Below are positions 36,696 to 46,678 of a stretch of DNA of 64,000 nt, in pieces. Source of the DNA: Burkholderiales bacterium (lineage in GTDB: Bacteria; Pseudomonadota; Gammaproteobacteria; Burkholderiales; Burkholderiaceae); assembly GCA_026225235.1 (NCBI GenBank), contig JAMFSK010000098.1:1-64000 (forward strand), given 5' to 3'. Every line of letters starts with the position of its first letter. Position 1 is the stretch's first letter. Below the pieces are notes generated by a model that saw only the letters and a list, made by a program, of their open reading frames with translations, was not told where the DNA came from and did no database searches. The translations under genes and the position numbers were made by a program.

Positions 36696-38042
36696 ATGCC
36701 ACATGCGCTAATCGTAGAAGACGACCCGAACAGCCTCTCAGGACTGGCCGCCATCTTGCAGGCCGACGGCTTCTCCGTCGATGTCGCTGCGACGCTTGCC
36801 GACGCCCGTGAGGCCCTGACCCGCTTCATTCCCGATGTCGTGCTGATCGATCTGAACTTGCCCGACGGTAAGGGGCTCGATCTGCTTCAGCATCTGCCGT
36901 CGCAACCGCCCGATGGCAATGTGCCGGTCATTGTGATGACCGGCAATGCCACGGTCGAATCGGCCATCGAGGGCTTGCGGCATGGCATCTGGGATTACCT
37001 GCTCAAGCCCGTGAGCATTCCCCGCCTGCGCAGCCTGCTTGCGCGGATTCCGCGTCCGTATGAGCTCACGGAAGAAGTGCAGGCCCTGCGGTCGGTGCTA
37101 CGTGAACTCGGCCGTTTTGGCCCGATGGTCGGTCGCTCGGAACCGATGCAGCGTGTGTACGACGGGATCGAACGGCTTGCCCCGACCGAATCGGCCGTGC
37201 TCGTGCATGGCGAAACGGGGGCTGGCAAGCACACGGTCGCCCACACGATTCACGAGATGAGCCGGCGCCGCAAAGGTCCGTTCGTCCGTTTCGACTGTGC
37301 GGCCCCGCGCGACAACAACCGGCCGTTCGAGAGCATGCTATTCGGCCATGAACGCGCCGCGTTCGCGGGCGCAGACATCCGGATGCCCGGTGTCCTCGAG
37401 GAAGCCGCGGGAGGCACGCTGTTCGTTGACAACGTCACGACGCTGCCACTCGACCAACAGATCGCGCTGGTCGGCGCACTTGAAGGCCGTACGCTCAAGC
37501 GCGTCGGCGGCACGCAGGATACGGTGGCGGATTTCCGCCTGATCATCGGTACCGAACGCGTACCCGCCCAGGCGGTCGGCGAAGGCACCCTGCTTGAAGA
37601 ACTCAGCCAGCGGCTCGCCGGCACGACGATCTCGCTTCCGCCCTTGCGGGACCGCGGAGCGGACGTCGAGCTGCTTGCGCAGCACTGCGTCGATGAATGC
37701 AACGCCGAGACTGGCATGCAGAAGCGTCTGAGCCAGTCCGTGCTGCGTGAACTTCAGGGTTATGACTGGCCCGGCAATGTGCGCGAGTTGCGCACCGCAC
37801 TGCGGCACGCCTACCGGAGCGCAGACGAAACAATCGACACGCTGCGTTCAGTCGACGGCGGCCGCGGTACGGCATTCAGCAGCGTGCAGGTCACGGTTGG
37901 CACCCCGCTCGCCACGGTCGAAGAACTTCTGATTCGGGCGACGCTCGACGCCGTGGGTGGCACGCGTCATCGTGCGGCCTCGATGCTCGGCATCAGTCCC
38001 AAGACGCTGTACAACAAGCTCCAGCGGATGAAGATGAACTAG
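36696..38042 (+). CDS. NtrC-like response regulator with degenerate sigma-54 activator motifs
   Basis: Receiver domain (1-115) with phosphoacceptor Asp52 (LIDLNLPDG), switch Thr in VMTGNAT and Lys104 in LLKPVS. The central AAA+ domain has Walker A GETGAGKH at 172-179, but the loop that should read GAFTGA is AAFAGA (221-226), and Walker B is TLFVDNV with Asn where the catalytic Glu is expected (position 246). The C-terminal Fis-type HTH (RHRAASMLGISPKTLYNKLQ) is intact. It probably binds DNA and is phosphorylated but may not activate sigma-54 polymerase. No sensor kinase gene is adjacent. Its stop overlaps the convergent nagZ stop. Confidence 0.88.
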   Translation: MPHALIVEDDPNSLSGLAAILQADGFSVDVAATLADAREALTRFIPDVVLIDLNLPDGKGLDLLQHLPSQPPDGNVPVIVMTGNATVESAIEGLRHGIWDYLLKPVSIPRLRSLLARIPRPYELTEEVQALRSVLRELGRFGPMVGRSEPMQRVYDGIERLAPTESAVLVHGETGAGKHTVAHTIHEMSRRRKGPFVRFDCAAPRDNNRPFESMLFGHERAAFAGADIRMPGVLEEAAGGTLFVDNVTTLPLDQQIALVGALEGRTLKRVGGTQDTVADFRLIIGTERVPAQAVGEGTLLEELSQRLAGTTISLPPLRDRGADVELLAQHCVDECNAETGMQKRLSQSVLRELQGYDWPGNVRELRTALRHAYRSADETIDTLRSVDGGRGTAFSSVQVTVGTPLATVEELLIRATLDAVGGTRHRAASMLGISPKTLYNKLQRMKMN

Positions 38043-39505
38043 CGGGGTGCGCCCAGGTGCGTCGCGAGAAACTCACGCGCGGCGCGGTATTCCTCCTGGC
38101 GCACCATCTTCTTCCAGGACAGGGGCTTGCCGCGCGGCCGCAGACGCTTAAGGCGACGCTGCGACAGGCGCGACGGCTCGTAGACGAGCCCCTGCAAGAC
38201 CTTGTCAGCTTCGTGTGGCTGATTGCAGACCAACACCATGTCGCAACCGGCATCCAGTGCCGCATTGGCGGCCGCGACATGGTCGCCCACTGCGCGCGCG
38301 CCGAGCATCGACAAGTCGTCGCTCAGGATCGCACCGGCAAACCCCAGCCGCTGCCGCAAAATCTCTGTCACCCATTTTCTCGAAAACCCGGCCGGCAGCA
38401 AGTCGACCTGCGGGTAGATGACGTGCGCCGGCATCACGGCCGTCAACGCGATACCCATCCAGGAATAGGGCCGCGCATCGGCAAGCAGTTCATCAAGCGG
38501 ACGGTCGTCGACCGGCATCGCGAGATGGGAGTCTGCTTCAACGAAACCATGCCCCGGGAAGTGCTTGCCACAATTCGCCATGCCGGCAAGGGCAAGGCCA
38601 TGCGTCAAGTCTTTGGCGAGCATGGCGACCACGCGAGGGTCGCGGTGAAAGGCGCGACTGCCGATCGCCTGTGACTGACCGTAGTCTAGGTCGAGCACGG
38701 GTGTAAAGCTTAGATCGATGCCGCACGCCCGCAACTCGGAAGCCAGCACGAAACCGGCCGCCGTCGCGGCCTGTGTGCCGAGAAAAACATCCTTGTCCCA
38801 AAGCGCGCCGATATCGCGCATCGAAGGCAGGACCGTGAAACCATCTGTCTTGAAACGCTGGACACGGCCGCCTTCTTGATCGACCGCTATCAGCACATCG
38901 TCCCGCACGAGGCGAATCTGTTCAGTCAGCGTAGTCAGTTGGGCACGGTCAGTGAAATTGCGCGCGAAGAGGATCACGCCGCCGGTCAACGGGTGAGCGA
39001 TGCGACGTGCGTCGTCGCGGCTTAATGTCGTGCCAACTACGTCGAGCATCACGGGGCCCGTGATGCGCTTGCCTTCGGCCACCAGCGGCGCATGCTGGAT
39101 GCGATCGTGCGGCGCTTGAACAGAGGATGAAGGGAGGGGACGGGAGCCAACATTGGCCGCGGCATCGGCGTCGTTACCGACGTTGGCGTTGCGTCCAGGC
39201 GTCACGGCGTTGCCGACCTTGGCATTACCGCCAGACTTGGCTGCGTTGCCGATCTTGGCATGGTCTCCAGGCTTCGCAGCGCTGCCGACCTTGGCAACGG
39301 CGCCTGCATTAGCATCGGCACCAATATGAGCTTCGACACCGGTATGGGCCCCGACCCCCGGACGTGTGCCAGTGCTCCACGACAGATCAGGCTGCAAGGG
39401 CAAGTTAGCCCTGGGTTCGGCCACGCGCTCTTGCGTCGGGTGAGGTTCCGTCTTGTGATCGCCCGTGATGCGCTCGTCCTGCTGCCCATTACCCTGCATC
39501 GTCAT
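38039..39505 (-). CDS. nagZ: Beta-N-acetylhexosaminidase NagZ with an N-terminal repeat extension
   Basis: Removes GlcNAc from anhydro-muropeptides in cytoplasmic cell-wall recycling. The GH3 core begins at residue 150 ([11 protein letters not shown]) and has the family signature KHFPGHG at 314-320 and the nucleophile Asp in ILSDDLSM near 396. The start at 39505 overlaps the acpS stop as ATGA, the coupling expected for this gene pair, so the first 149 residues look truly translated; they contain about ten hexapeptide repeats (51-120) not found in ordinary NagZ of about 340 residues. An internal start near the core cannot be excluded. Confidence 0.9.
   Translation of the reverse strand: MTMQGNGQQDERITGDHKTEPHPTQERVAEPRANLPLQPDLSWSTGTRPGVGAHTGVEAHIGADANAGAVAKVGSAAKPGDHAKIGNAAKSGGNAKVGNAVTPGRNANVGNDADAAANVGSRPLPSSSVQAPHDRIQHAPLVAEGKRITGPVMLDVVGTTLSRDDARRIAHPLTGGVILFARNFTDRAQLTTLTEQIRLVRDDVLIAVDQEGGRVQRFKTDGFTVLPSMRDIGALWDKDVFLGTQAATAAGFVLASELRACGIDLSFTPVLDLDYGQSQAIGSRAFHRDPRVVAMLAKDLTHGLALAGMANCGKHFPGHGFVEADSHLAMPVDDRPLDELLADARPYSWMGIALTAVMPAHVIYPQVDLLPAGFSRKWVTEILRQRLGFAGAILSDDLSMLGARAVGDHVAAANAALDAGCDMVLVCNQPHEADKVLQGLVYEPSRLSQRRLKRLRPRGKPLSWKKMVRQEEYRAAREFLATHLGAPR
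39146..39355 (-). repeat. 18-bp/36-bp degenerate tandem repeats inside nagZ
   Basis: The coding strand encodes hexapeptides of the form x-x-A-K/N-V/I/P-G ([42 protein letters not shown]). Pairs of hexapeptides give a 36-bp higher-order unit of about four copies. Reading frame is kept throughout. Confidence 0.8.
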
Positions 39506-39918
39506 GCCTGCTCCATCTTGTCTGCGTTGACTTCGGCGATCACGAACGCGACCGCGTACTCCTGTTCATCCGAAATAGTGACCATCGCGCTCACACCGCG
39601 CTCGGCGAGCCATGTAGCGAGCTCGCCGGAAGCCACCACTTTCGGCTTGCCGCTGGGCTCGTTGAGCGTTTGCAAAGCGCGCCACGTCATGGGCCAGTGC
39701 ATCCCGAGGCCGATTGCCTTGGAGAACGCTTCTTTCGCCGCGAATCGCGTCGAAAGATAAGCGAGCCCGCGGACCGCCGAGCGCGACGCGCGAGCCCGGT
39801 AGGTCTTCAGTTCGTCGGGGCCCAGCACCTTTTCCGCGAAGCGCCCGTTGGTTCGTTCCATCACGCCTTGTACGCGGCTGATCTGGGTGATATCGGTGCC
39901 GATCCCGTAGATCGCCAT
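39502..39918 (-). CDS. acpS: Holo-[acyl-carrier-protein] synthase
   Basis: Transfers 4'-phosphopantetheine from CoA to the Ser of AcpP. The 138-residue protein has the AcpS motifs [12 protein letters not shown] (Mg-binding Asp8) and [16 protein letters not shown] (Glu in the WxxKEA-type motif). Length is normal. It lies in the pdxJ-acpS-nagZ run and overlaps nagZ by 4 bases. Confidence 0.96.
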   Translation of the reverse strand: MAIYGIGTDITQISRVQGVMERTNGRFAEKVLGPDELKTYRARASRSAVRGLAYLSTRFAAKEAFSKAIGLGMHWPMTWRALQTLNEPSGKPKVVASGELATWLAERGVSAMVTISDEQEYAVAFVIAEVNADKMEQA

Positions 39919-39957
39919 ATCGAGTCCTTGTCGAGTGCTGAAGCTCGTCTGCCGCGG

Positions 39958-40722
39958 TTATCGCAGCGCGGCGAGCCGCGAGGCGATCATGATCGCCTTC
40001 ATCTCGCGCACTGCGTTGTCCCAGCCTGCGAAAAGCGCGTGAGCGACAATCGCATGACCGATATTGAGTTCCTCGATGCCATCGAGCGCCGCAATCCGTT
40101 GAACGTTCTGGTAGTGCAGGCCATGGCCTGCGTTCACCTTGAGACCCAGCGAGCGTCCGACGGCAAGCCCCGCCACGACACGCTCGAATTCAGCCTGACG
40201 AATCGCCTCATCATGGGCTTCGGCATAGCTGCCGGTGTGCAATTCGATCACCGGCGCGCCCGCCTCGCTGGCGGCCCGGATCTGCGTCTCGTCGGGATCG
40301 ATGAACAGCGACACCCGAATCCCCGCTTCGGCGAGTTGGCGACACGCAGCCGCCACCGCCTCGAAACGGCCCGCGACGTCGAGGCCCCCTTCCGTGGTCA
40401 GTTCCTGCCGCTTTTCAGGCACGAGGCAGACATCCTGCGGCTTGATCTCGCACGCAATGTCGAGCATCTCGCTTGTCACCGCGCATTCAAGGTTCATCTT
40501 CGTGCGTAATTGCGGACGCAGCGCACGGACATCGGCGTCGCGGATATGGCGGCGGTCTTCACGCAAATGCAGCGTGATCGAGTCGGCGCCCGCGAGTTCG
40601 GCCGCGAGGGCCGCGCGAATCGGATCGGGGTAGTGCGTGCCGCGCGCGTTACGCAGCGTAGCGACGTGGTCGATGTTGATGCCGAGTTCGGGATGCGTCG
40701 AAGGCGGGTAGAGAAAGCTCAT
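39958..40722 (-). CDS. pdxJ: Pyridoxine 5'-phosphate synthase
   Basis: Condenses 3-amino-2-oxopropyl phosphate with deoxyxylulose-5-phosphate in vitamin B6 synthesis. The start at 40722 (ATGA overlap with the recO stop) gives 254 residues opening [20 protein letters not shown], with [26 protein letters not shown], and [15 protein letters not shown], the PdxJ TIM-barrel active-site segments. The frame remains open upstream but that part lies inside recO in another frame. Confidence 0.97.
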   Translation of the reverse strand: MSFLYPPSTHPELGINIDHVATLRNARGTHYPDPIRAALAAELAGADSITLHLREDRRHIRDADVRALRPQLRTKMNLECAVTSEMLDIACEIKPQDVCLVPEKRQELTTEGGLDVAGRFEAVAAACRQLAEAGIRVSLFIDPDETQIRAASEAGAPVIELHTGSYAEAHDEAIRQAEFERVVAGLAVGRSLGLKVNAGHGLHYQNVQRIAALDGIEELNIGHAIVAHALFAGWDNAVREMKAIMIASRLAALR

Positions 40723-41678
40723 AGATTTTGCAGGTCGATCAGGATCTGGCGCGTATTCAGGGGGGTTCCCCCCAGATGGTAATTGAGCACGAAGCGCATG
40801 AGGTTGCGGCTTTGTGCCGCAGTCGCTGTGCGCGAGTAATCGTCGCGCTCCATGTCGAGCAAGGTCTGGCCGGCCACGCGAGGCCATTGCGGCGAGTCGT
40901 CGTCGCGAGGCAGCCGTACACCACGCTCCGGATCGAACACATAAGACACAGTGGCCGAGATGGCTTCGTGCGTGTCGCACGTGCGGTCAAAGCGCATCGC
41001 ATAGCCCGTTTCGCGCAGCAGGACGCGTTCAAAAGAGCGCAGCACCTGGACCGCCGGCTCGTCGTGGGCGAGCCGGGTCAGCGTGAGGACATAGTGATCG
41101 AACAATGCAGAGTGGGCGTCTTCGCGTGCGCAGAACTTGACCAGCAATTCGTTCGCATAGAAACCACATAACAGGGCGTCGCCTGTCAATGGCAGCAGGC
41201 CGCCGAGCCATTCGGCGGTCGTCAGCGTGCGGAGTTCGGATTTGCCGAGCCACGACAGCGCGAGCGGCTGAAAGGTTTGAAGCACCCCGCGCAATGCGGA
41301 GTGAGGGCGCTTGGCGCCTTTGGCGACCAGCGCCAGCCGACCGTGCGAACGCGTGAAGACATCGACGATCAGGCTGGTTTCGCGATGGGGGTAGCTATGC
41401 AGCACAAAGCCGGGCTGATGGAGCACCCTGCTTTCACTGCGCGAAACCGTAGAAGTCGCGCGCGGCGCATTGGACGTTGCCGCGCCACGCTTCTTGGGAG
41501 CCGCGGGCACTTCGCCGTCTTCGGTCTCGTGTTGCACCGCCAGGCCGCCGTCGGCCGTATGCGATGCGACTGCAGGGCGACGCGACCGGGCCGACGTGCG
41601 CGCAGTCGGACGAGACCGAGCAGTCGGTTCGTCGTCGGCGTCCAGTTCGTCTACCGGCGCACCGTCATTCGTAACCAT
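40719..41678 (-). CDS. recO: DNA repair protein RecO
   Basis: Loads RecA with RecR on SSB-coated DNA. The 319-residue protein has an N-terminal disordered Arg/Ala/Thr-rich extension (1-80), then the OB fold ([44 protein letters not shown]) and the helical C-domain. The E. coli protein is 242 residues, so the extension is the difference. The ATG at 41678 is inside the end of era; a GTG at 41684 is possible. The zinc-finger Cys set of some RecO proteins is not evident. It overlaps pdxJ by 4 bases. Confidence 0.94.
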   Translation of the reverse strand: MVTNDGAPVDELDADDEPTARSRPTARTSARSRRPAVASHTADGGLAVQHETEDGEVPAAPKKRGAATSNAPRATSTVSRSESRVLHQPGFVLHSYPHRETSLIVDVFTRSHGRLALVAKGAKRPHSALRGVLQTFQPLALSWLGKSELRTLTTAEWLGGLLPLTGDALLCGFYANELLVKFCAREDAHSALFDHYVLTLTRLAHDEPAVQVLRSFERVLLRETGYAMRFDRTCDTHEAISATVSYVFDPERGVRLPRDDDSPQWPRVAGQTLLDMERDDYSRTATAAQSRNLMRFVLNYHLGGTPLNTRQILIDLQNL

Positions 41679-42561
41679 AGGCACGCAATCCGGCCTCGTT
41701 GTCCGCCCAGCCGCTCTTCACCTTGACGAAGACTTCGAGATAGATCGGACCATCGAACAGCTTCTCCATATCGAGCCGCGCGTCGGTATTGATCTGCTTC
41801 AGCTTCGCGCCCTTCTGGCCAATGATCATGGCTTTGTGGCCGTCCCGGTCGACCATGATCGTCGCGAAAATACGACGCAAGCGGCCTTCCTGCTCGAACT
41901 TCTCGATCAGCACGGTGCTGGTATACGGCAGTTCGTCGCCCGTCCAGCGGAAGACTTTCTCCCGCAGAATCTCGGCCGCGAGGAAACGCTCCGAACGATC
42001 GGTGAGGTCATCCTCGCCGTAGATCGGGTCGCCTTCAGGTAAATGAGGCAGCAAGGTTTTCAGCAAGTGGACGATATCTTCGGGCTTCTTCGCCGACATT
42101 GGCACGATCTCGTTGAATTCGCGCACTTGGCTGACTTCTTGAACAAAGGGCAGCAAATCACCCTTGTCCCCCACACGATCGACCTTGTTGGCGATCAGCA
42201 AAACGACTGCATTCGTGGGCAAAAGCTTCAACACTTTTTCATCATCGGCACTGAATCGACCCGCTTCTACCACGAACATCACCACATCGACACTCGAAAG
42301 GGTCGACGTCACCGCCCGATTGAGCGAGCGATTCAGCGCCGTTGCATGCTGGGTCTGGAACCCCGGGGTATCGACGAAGATGAACTGGGCTTCCGGTTCT
42401 GTCCGGATCCCGGTGATGCGATGGCGGGTCGTCTGCGCCTTGCGCGACGTAATGCTGATTTTCTGCCCGATCAGCGCATTCATCAGCGTCGACTTGCCGA
42501 CATTGGGGCGGCCGACGATGGCAATCATGCCGCAACGGAAAGGGGTTTCGGGTGAACTCAT
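41665..42561 (-). CDS. era: GTPase Era
   Basis: Essential GTPase for 16S rRNA 3'-end maturation and 30S assembly. The 298 residues contain G1 GRPNVGKST (17-25), G2/G3 around [14 protein letters not shown] and FVDTPGFQ, G4 NKVDRV, and a C-terminal KH domain with the GxxG-type loop in [12 protein letters not shown]. Follows rnc by 41 bases, the conserved rnc-era pair, and overlaps recO by 14 bases. Confidence 0.98.
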   Translation of the reverse strand: MSSPETPFRCGMIAIVGRPNVGKSTLMNALIGQKISITSRKAQTTRHRITGIRTEPEAQFIFVDTPGFQTQHATALNRSLNRAVTSTLSSVDVVMFVVEAGRFSADDEKVLKLLPTNAVVLLIANKVDRVGDKGDLLPFVQEVSQVREFNEIVPMSAKKPEDIVHLLKTLLPHLPEGDPIYGEDDLTDRSERFLAAEILREKVFRWTGDELPYTSTVLIEKFEQEGRLRRIFATIMVDRDGHKAMIIGQKGAKLKQINTDARLDMEKLFDGPIYLEVFVKVKSGWADNEAGLRAYGYE

Positions 42562-42602
42562 GGTGATTCTTCTCGGATAGGCAGGCGCGCGGTCAAGGCC
42601 GC

Positions 42603-43766
42603 TCAGGCGCCCGCACGACCTGCGGGATGACGCACGATCTCAGTAGCGAGGGCATCGGGCGTAGCAGGTTCGGCAGCAAGGCTGGCTTTGGATGAGGAGG
42701 ATTCGGAAGGCGGTACGACCTTTCCGGATTCGCTTTTGACGGTTTCGAGTGCGCCGTGGATCACGGCTACGGCCACTGCGGGGGCGGGAAGAGTCTTCTC
42801 TGCAGGCGCTTTGTCGATTGCCACTTTTTCCGCCGCGACCTTTTCCGTGGCGACCTTTTCGACCCCGACCTGGACGGGGGCCGGCTTGCCAGACGGTTGG
42901 AGATCAAGGGTCTTTTCTACAGCCAGCGCCTTCTCTGCGATCGGGACCTTGTCCACATGCGTTCGCTCAGCGCGCGGCGGTCGGCTCGGCGGCGCACGCA
43001 AATCGAGCGCCTGCTGGACTGCCGCGTCCGCCTCGGCCTGTTTGGCCGCGGCACGCGCGCTTTTGGAGCGCTTCGTCTTGGCCGTCAGGCTCAAGGCAAG
43101 CGTCTGCATCTCGTCGAGCGCCTTCTTCGCCGCCGCCTGCTCGGCCGCGCGCCGGCTCGCACCCGAGCCGAACACCTTGATATCGAGCTTCGGCACCAGA
43201 CATTCCACTTCGAATTGCTGGTTGTGGGCAGCGCCGTGCGTGGCGATCACGGTGTATTGGGGCAATGCGATCTTGTGACCCTGCAGATGCTCCTGCAGTA
43301 GCGTTTTAGCGTCTTTCCCGAGCGTTCTCGGATCGATATGGTCGAGAATCGGTGAATACAGCCGTCGAATAACCGTCTGCGCCGAGTCGAACCCCCCATC
43401 GAGAAAAACCGCGCCCAGAATCGCTTCGAGCGTATCGGCCAGGATCGACGGCCGACGAAAGCCGCCGCTCTTGAGTTCGCCTTCGCCCAGACGCAGGAAT
43501 TCGGCGATACCCAGGCCCTGGGCCAGTTCATAAAGGGATTGCTGCTTGACCAAATTCGCACGGACCCGCGAAAGATCCCCTTCGTCCAGCTTCGAAAAGC
43601 GTTCGAACAGCAACGATGCCACCGCGCAATTCAAAACGGAGTCGCCAAGAAACTCGAGCCGTTCATTATGCGTGGCGCTGTGGCTGCGATGGGTCATCGC
43701 CTGGCGCAACAATTCCGCATTGCGAAATTCGTAGCGCAACCGGCTTTCCAGTTGGGACGGAGGCAT
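42603..43766 (-). CDS. rnc: Ribonuclease III with a long C-terminal extension
   Basis: Cleaves double-stranded RNA in rRNA and mRNA processing. The RNase III signature [14 protein letters not shown] (33-46) carries the catalytic Glu and Asp residues; a second acidic pair is in [15 protein letters not shown]. The dsRBD follows at about 150-222 ([15 protein letters not shown] ... [18 protein letters not shown]). Residues 225-387 are an Ala/Lys/Val/Pro-rich tail with repeats such as [15 protein letters not shown], absent from the 226-residue E. coli enzyme; long tails occur in Burkholderiales. Lies between lepB and era. Confidence 0.96.
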   Translation of the reverse strand: MPPSQLESRLRYEFRNAELLRQAMTHRSHSATHNERLEFLGDSVLNCAVASLLFERFSKLDEGDLSRVRANLVKQQSLYELAQGLGIAEFLRLGEGELKSGGFRRPSILADTLEAILGAVFLDGGFDSAQTVIRRLYSPILDHIDPRTLGKDAKTLLQEHLQGHKIALPQYTVIATHGAAHNQQFEVECLVPKLDIKVFGSGASRRAAEQAAAKKALDEMQTLALSLTAKTKRSKSARAAAKQAEADAAVQQALDLRAPPSRPPRAERTHVDKVPIAEKALAVEKTLDLQPSGKPAPVQVGVEKVATEKVAAEKVAIDKAPAEKTLPAPAVAVAVIHGALETVKSESGKVVPPSESSSSKASLAAEPATPDALATEIVRHPAGRAGA

Positions 43767-43815
43767 GGACCAAGTATAACCCGCCCGCCTGAGCGGACGG
43801 AAAACGGCGGGAGGG

Positions 43816-43843
43816 CCGTCGCGCGGGGGGGACAGCGCGACGG
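43816..43843 (-). other. Stem-loop between lepB and rnc
   Basis: Perfect 9-bp stem CCGTCGCGC / GCGCGACGG with a 10-base loop in the 96-base gap between the lepB stop and the rnc ATG. No T run follows. Its position before rnc recalls the RNase III-cleaved leader hairpin of E. coli rnc, but this is inference. Confidence 0.5.
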
Positions 43844-43862
43844 CGACAAGCAGTACGACGGT

Positions 43863-44762
43863 TTACTGGAAGCCGCCGATCCGCTTCAGATTTGCGAAAT
43901 TCAACCAAATGAAAAATGCACGACCAACGATATTCTGGTCAGGGACAAAACCCCAATAACGGCTGTCTTCGCTGTTATCGCGATTGTCGCCCATCATGAA
44001 GTACTGACCGGGCGGCACCTTGCAGATCACGCCCTGTGCGTTGTACGAGCAGTTCTCGCGATACGGATAATCCGATGCGCCCATCACGAACGGCGGCACC
44101 TGTGCGTTGTTCAGGATGTCGTGCGTTTTCGGGCCGAGCACTTCGGTGAAACGCTTGTTAAACGAAGGCGGATCGCGCTCGTCATCGAGAAACTCGCCAT
44201 TGGGCACCTTCGACACCGGCTGGCCGTTGATCGTCAGTTCCTTGTTCTGATACGCAATCGTATCGCCCGGCACGCCGACCACACGCTTGATGAAGTCGAC
44301 TGACTCATCCTTCGGAAAACGGAACACCACGACATCGCCGCGCTGCGGATCGCTGATCGGAATAATCTTCTTGTCGACGATCGGCAGACGGATCCCGTAG
44401 TCGAATTTATTCACGAGAATAAAGTCGCCTACAAACAGCGTCGGCAGCATCGAGCCCGACGGAATCTTGAAGGGCTCGACCACGAACGAGCGCAGCACGA
44501 AGACCAGCAGGATCACCGGGAAGAAACTCGCCGAGTACTCGAGCCACCACGGTTGGCGCAGCGCATCGTCACGCAGTCGCGAGCGTGTCGCCTGCGGATT
44601 TTCATCTGCGAAGCGTTCACCGACTTTTTCCTGCTGACGGTCGAATTCCGCCACCGCCGCCTCGGCCCTGCGACCGCGCCCGGGTTGAAACACCAGCTTA
44701 TCCGCTACCCAGGCGATGCCGGTCAGCACGACCAGCACGAAAAGAATCAGCGCAAAATTCAT
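43863..44762 (-). CDS. lepB: Signal peptidase I
   Basis: Removes Sec and Tat signal peptides at the outer face of the inner membrane. The start at 44762 gives 299 residues with TM segments at 3-20 and about 78-92. The catalytic Ser104 is in KIPSGSMLPTLFVGD and the general-base Lys159 in VDFIKRVVGVPGD, followed by GDNRDNSEDSRYWG. The periplasmic Cys pair region (NCSYNAQGVICKV) is present. Follows lepA by 16 bases. Confidence 0.98.
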   Translation of the reverse strand: MNFALILFVLVVLTGIAWVADKLVFQPGRGRRAEAAVAEFDRQQEKVGERFADENPQATRSRLRDDALRQPWWLEYSASFFPVILLVFVLRSFVVEPFKIPSGSMLPTLFVGDFILVNKFDYGIRLPIVDKKIIPISDPQRGDVVVFRFPKDESVDFIKRVVGVPGDTIAYQNKELTINGQPVSKVPNGEFLDDERDPPSFNKRFTEVLGPKTHDILNNAQVPPFVMGASDYPYRENCSYNAQGVICKVPPGQYFMMGDNRDNSEDSRYWGFVPDQNIVGRAFFIWLNFANLKRIGGFQ

Positions 44763-44778
44763 AAAAACGGTCCTGTCC

Positions 44779-46572
44779 TTATTTGTCTTCGACCTGGAGA
44801 ATCGCGAGGAAAGCTTCCTGGGGAATTTCGACGCTGCCAACCTGCTTCATCCGCTTCTTCCCTGCTTTCTGCTTTTCAAGCAGCTTCTTTTTACGCGAGA
44901 TGTCGCCGCCATAACACTTGGCCAGCACGTTCTTGCGCAATGCCTTGATGTTCTCGCGCGAAATGATGTTCGCGCCGATCGCGGCCTGAATCGCCACGTC
45001 GTACATCTGGCGCGGGATGATTTCGCGCATTTTCGCCGCCACCTGACGTCCGCGATATTGGCTTTGCGAGCGATGGACAATGACCGACAGCGCATCGACC
45101 TTGTCGCCATTGATCAGCATGTCGACCTTCACGACGTCCGCGTTGCGGTACTCCTTGAACTCGTAGTCCATCGAAGCATAGCCGCGCGAAATCGATTTGA
45201 GCCGGTCGAAGAAGTCGAGCACGATCTCAGCCATCGGGATCTCGTACGTCAGTTGAACTTGACGACCGCGGTAGGACATATTGATCTGCGAGCCGCGCTT
45301 CTGCGTACAAAGCGTGATCACGGCGCCGACATATTCTTGCGGCATGAACAGGTTGACGGTGACGATCGGTTCGCGGATCTCTTCGATCTTCGACAGGTCC
45401 GGCATCTTCGACGGATTGTCGACGCTCACCACGGTGCCGTCGCGCTGGAGCACTTCGTAGACGACAGTCGGTGCGGTCGTGATGAGGTCCATATCGAACT
45501 CGCGTTCGAGACGTTCCTGCACGATTTCCATATGCAGCAGACCGAGAAAGCCACAGCGAAAACCAAAACCTAGTGCTTGCGAGACTTCCGGTTCGTACTG
45601 AAGCGAAGCGTCGTTCAAGCGAAGCTTTTCAAGAGATTCGCGCAATGAATCGTACTGGTTCGCCTCGATCGGATACAGACCCGCGAACACCTGCGGCTTG
45701 ACTTCCTTGAAGCCCGGCAATGGCTCGGCAGCAGGCTTGTTCGCATGGGTCACGGTGTCGCCGACTTTCGCGACATCGAGTTCCTTGATGCCCGCGATGA
45801 TAAAGCCCACCTGCCCCGCCGACATCACTTCGAGGTTGCGCGACTTCGGCGTGAACACGCCGATATGCTCGACCGGAAACTCCGCGTCGGTCGCCATCAG
45901 GCGAATCTTGTCCTTCGGCCGCAGCGTGCCGTTGACGATACGCACGAGCATCACGACGCCGACGTAGTTGTCGAACCACGAGTCGATGATCAGCGCCTGC
46001 AGGGGCGCCGAAGCATCGCCCTTGGGCGGCGGGATTTTCGCGATCACGGCTTCGATCACATCTTCGACGCCGAGTCCGGTCTTCGCGCTGCACAGCGTAG
46101 CATCGCTCGCGTCGATACCGATCACGTCTTCGATTTCCTGTGCCGCCCCTTCAGGGTTGGCCGCGGGCAAATCGATCTTGTTGAGCACCGGCACCACTTC
46201 GACACCGAGTTCGAGCGCGGTATAGCAATTCGCGACGGTCTGCGCTTCGACGCCCTGGCTCGCATCGACGACCAGCAAGGCGCCTTCGCAGGCCGACAGC
46301 GAACGGCTCACTTCATACGAGAAGTCAACGTGCCCCGGTGTGTCGATCAAGTTCAGGTTGTACAACTGGCCATCGCGCGCGCGATAGCTCAGCGCGGCGG
46401 TTTGGGCCTTGATGGTAATGCCGCGTTCGCGCTCGAGGTCCATCGAGTCGAGCACCTGGGCCTCCATCTCGCGATCGGACAAGCCGCCGCAAAGCTGGAT
46501 GATGCGATCCGCGAGCGTCGACTTGCCATGGTCGATGTGCGCGATGATCGAGAAATTACGAATATGGTCCAT
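44779..46572 (-). CDS. lepA: Elongation factor 4 (LepA), back-translocating GTPase
   Basis: Ribosome-associated GTPase that affects translocation and 30S biogenesis. The 597-residue protein has G1 AHIDHGKST, the switch region [16 protein letters not shown]3 DTPGHVDF and G4 NKIDLP, EF-G-like domains II, III and V, and the LepA-specific C-terminal domain ([19 protein letters not shown]). Length is normal. An intrinsic terminator ends 12 bases before its ATG and no clear Shine-Dalgarno is seen, so expression requires readthrough or a very short leader. Confidence 0.98.
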   Translation of the reverse strand: MDHIRNFSIIAHIDHGKSTLADRIIQLCGGLSDREMEAQVLDSMDLERERGITIKAQTAALSYRARDGQLYNLNLIDTPGHVDFSYEVSRSLSACEGALLVVDASQGVEAQTVANCYTALELGVEVVPVLNKIDLPAANPEGAAQEIEDVIGIDASDATLCSAKTGLGVEDVIEAVIAKIPPPKGDASAPLQALIIDSWFDNYVGVVMLVRIVNGTLRPKDKIRLMATDAEFPVEHIGVFTPKSRNLEVMSAGQVGFIIAGIKELDVAKVGDTVTHANKPAAEPLPGFKEVKPQVFAGLYPIEANQYDSLRESLEKLRLNDASLQYEPEVSQALGFGFRCGFLGLLHMEIVQERLEREFDMDLITTAPTVVYEVLQRDGTVVSVDNPSKMPDLSKIEEIREPIVTVNLFMPQEYVGAVITLCTQKRGSQINMSYRGRQVQLTYEIPMAEIVLDFFDRLKSISRGYASMDYEFKEYRNADVVKVDMLINGDKVDALSVIVHRSQSQYRGRQVAAKMREIIPRQMYDVAIQAAIGANIISRENIKALRKNVLAKCYGGDISRKKKLLEKQKAGKKRMKQVGSVEIPQEAFLAILQVEDK

Positions 46573-46584
46573 TCAGGCGGGTAC

Positions 46585-46623
46585 ACAAAAAAGGCGCGCT
46601 CTGTATCTTGCGGAGCACGCCTT
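46585..46623 (-). terminator. Intrinsic terminator immediately upstream of lepA
   Basis: On the minus strand AAGGCGTGCTC pairs with GAGCGCGCCTT (11 bp, one G-U) around an 11-base loop and is followed by TTTTTTGTG. The lepA ATG begins 12 bases after the T run. Confidence 0.85.
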
Positions 46624-46678
46624 CGAGAAGAGGGTTGAGCACCCGGCATTTTAGCCGAAATCGGCTGGCCGGAGCCCG

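Noticed and set aside
40723-40980. N-terminal extension of pdxJ
   Set aside because: Lies inside recO in another frame; the ATG overlapping the recO stop gives the conserved start.
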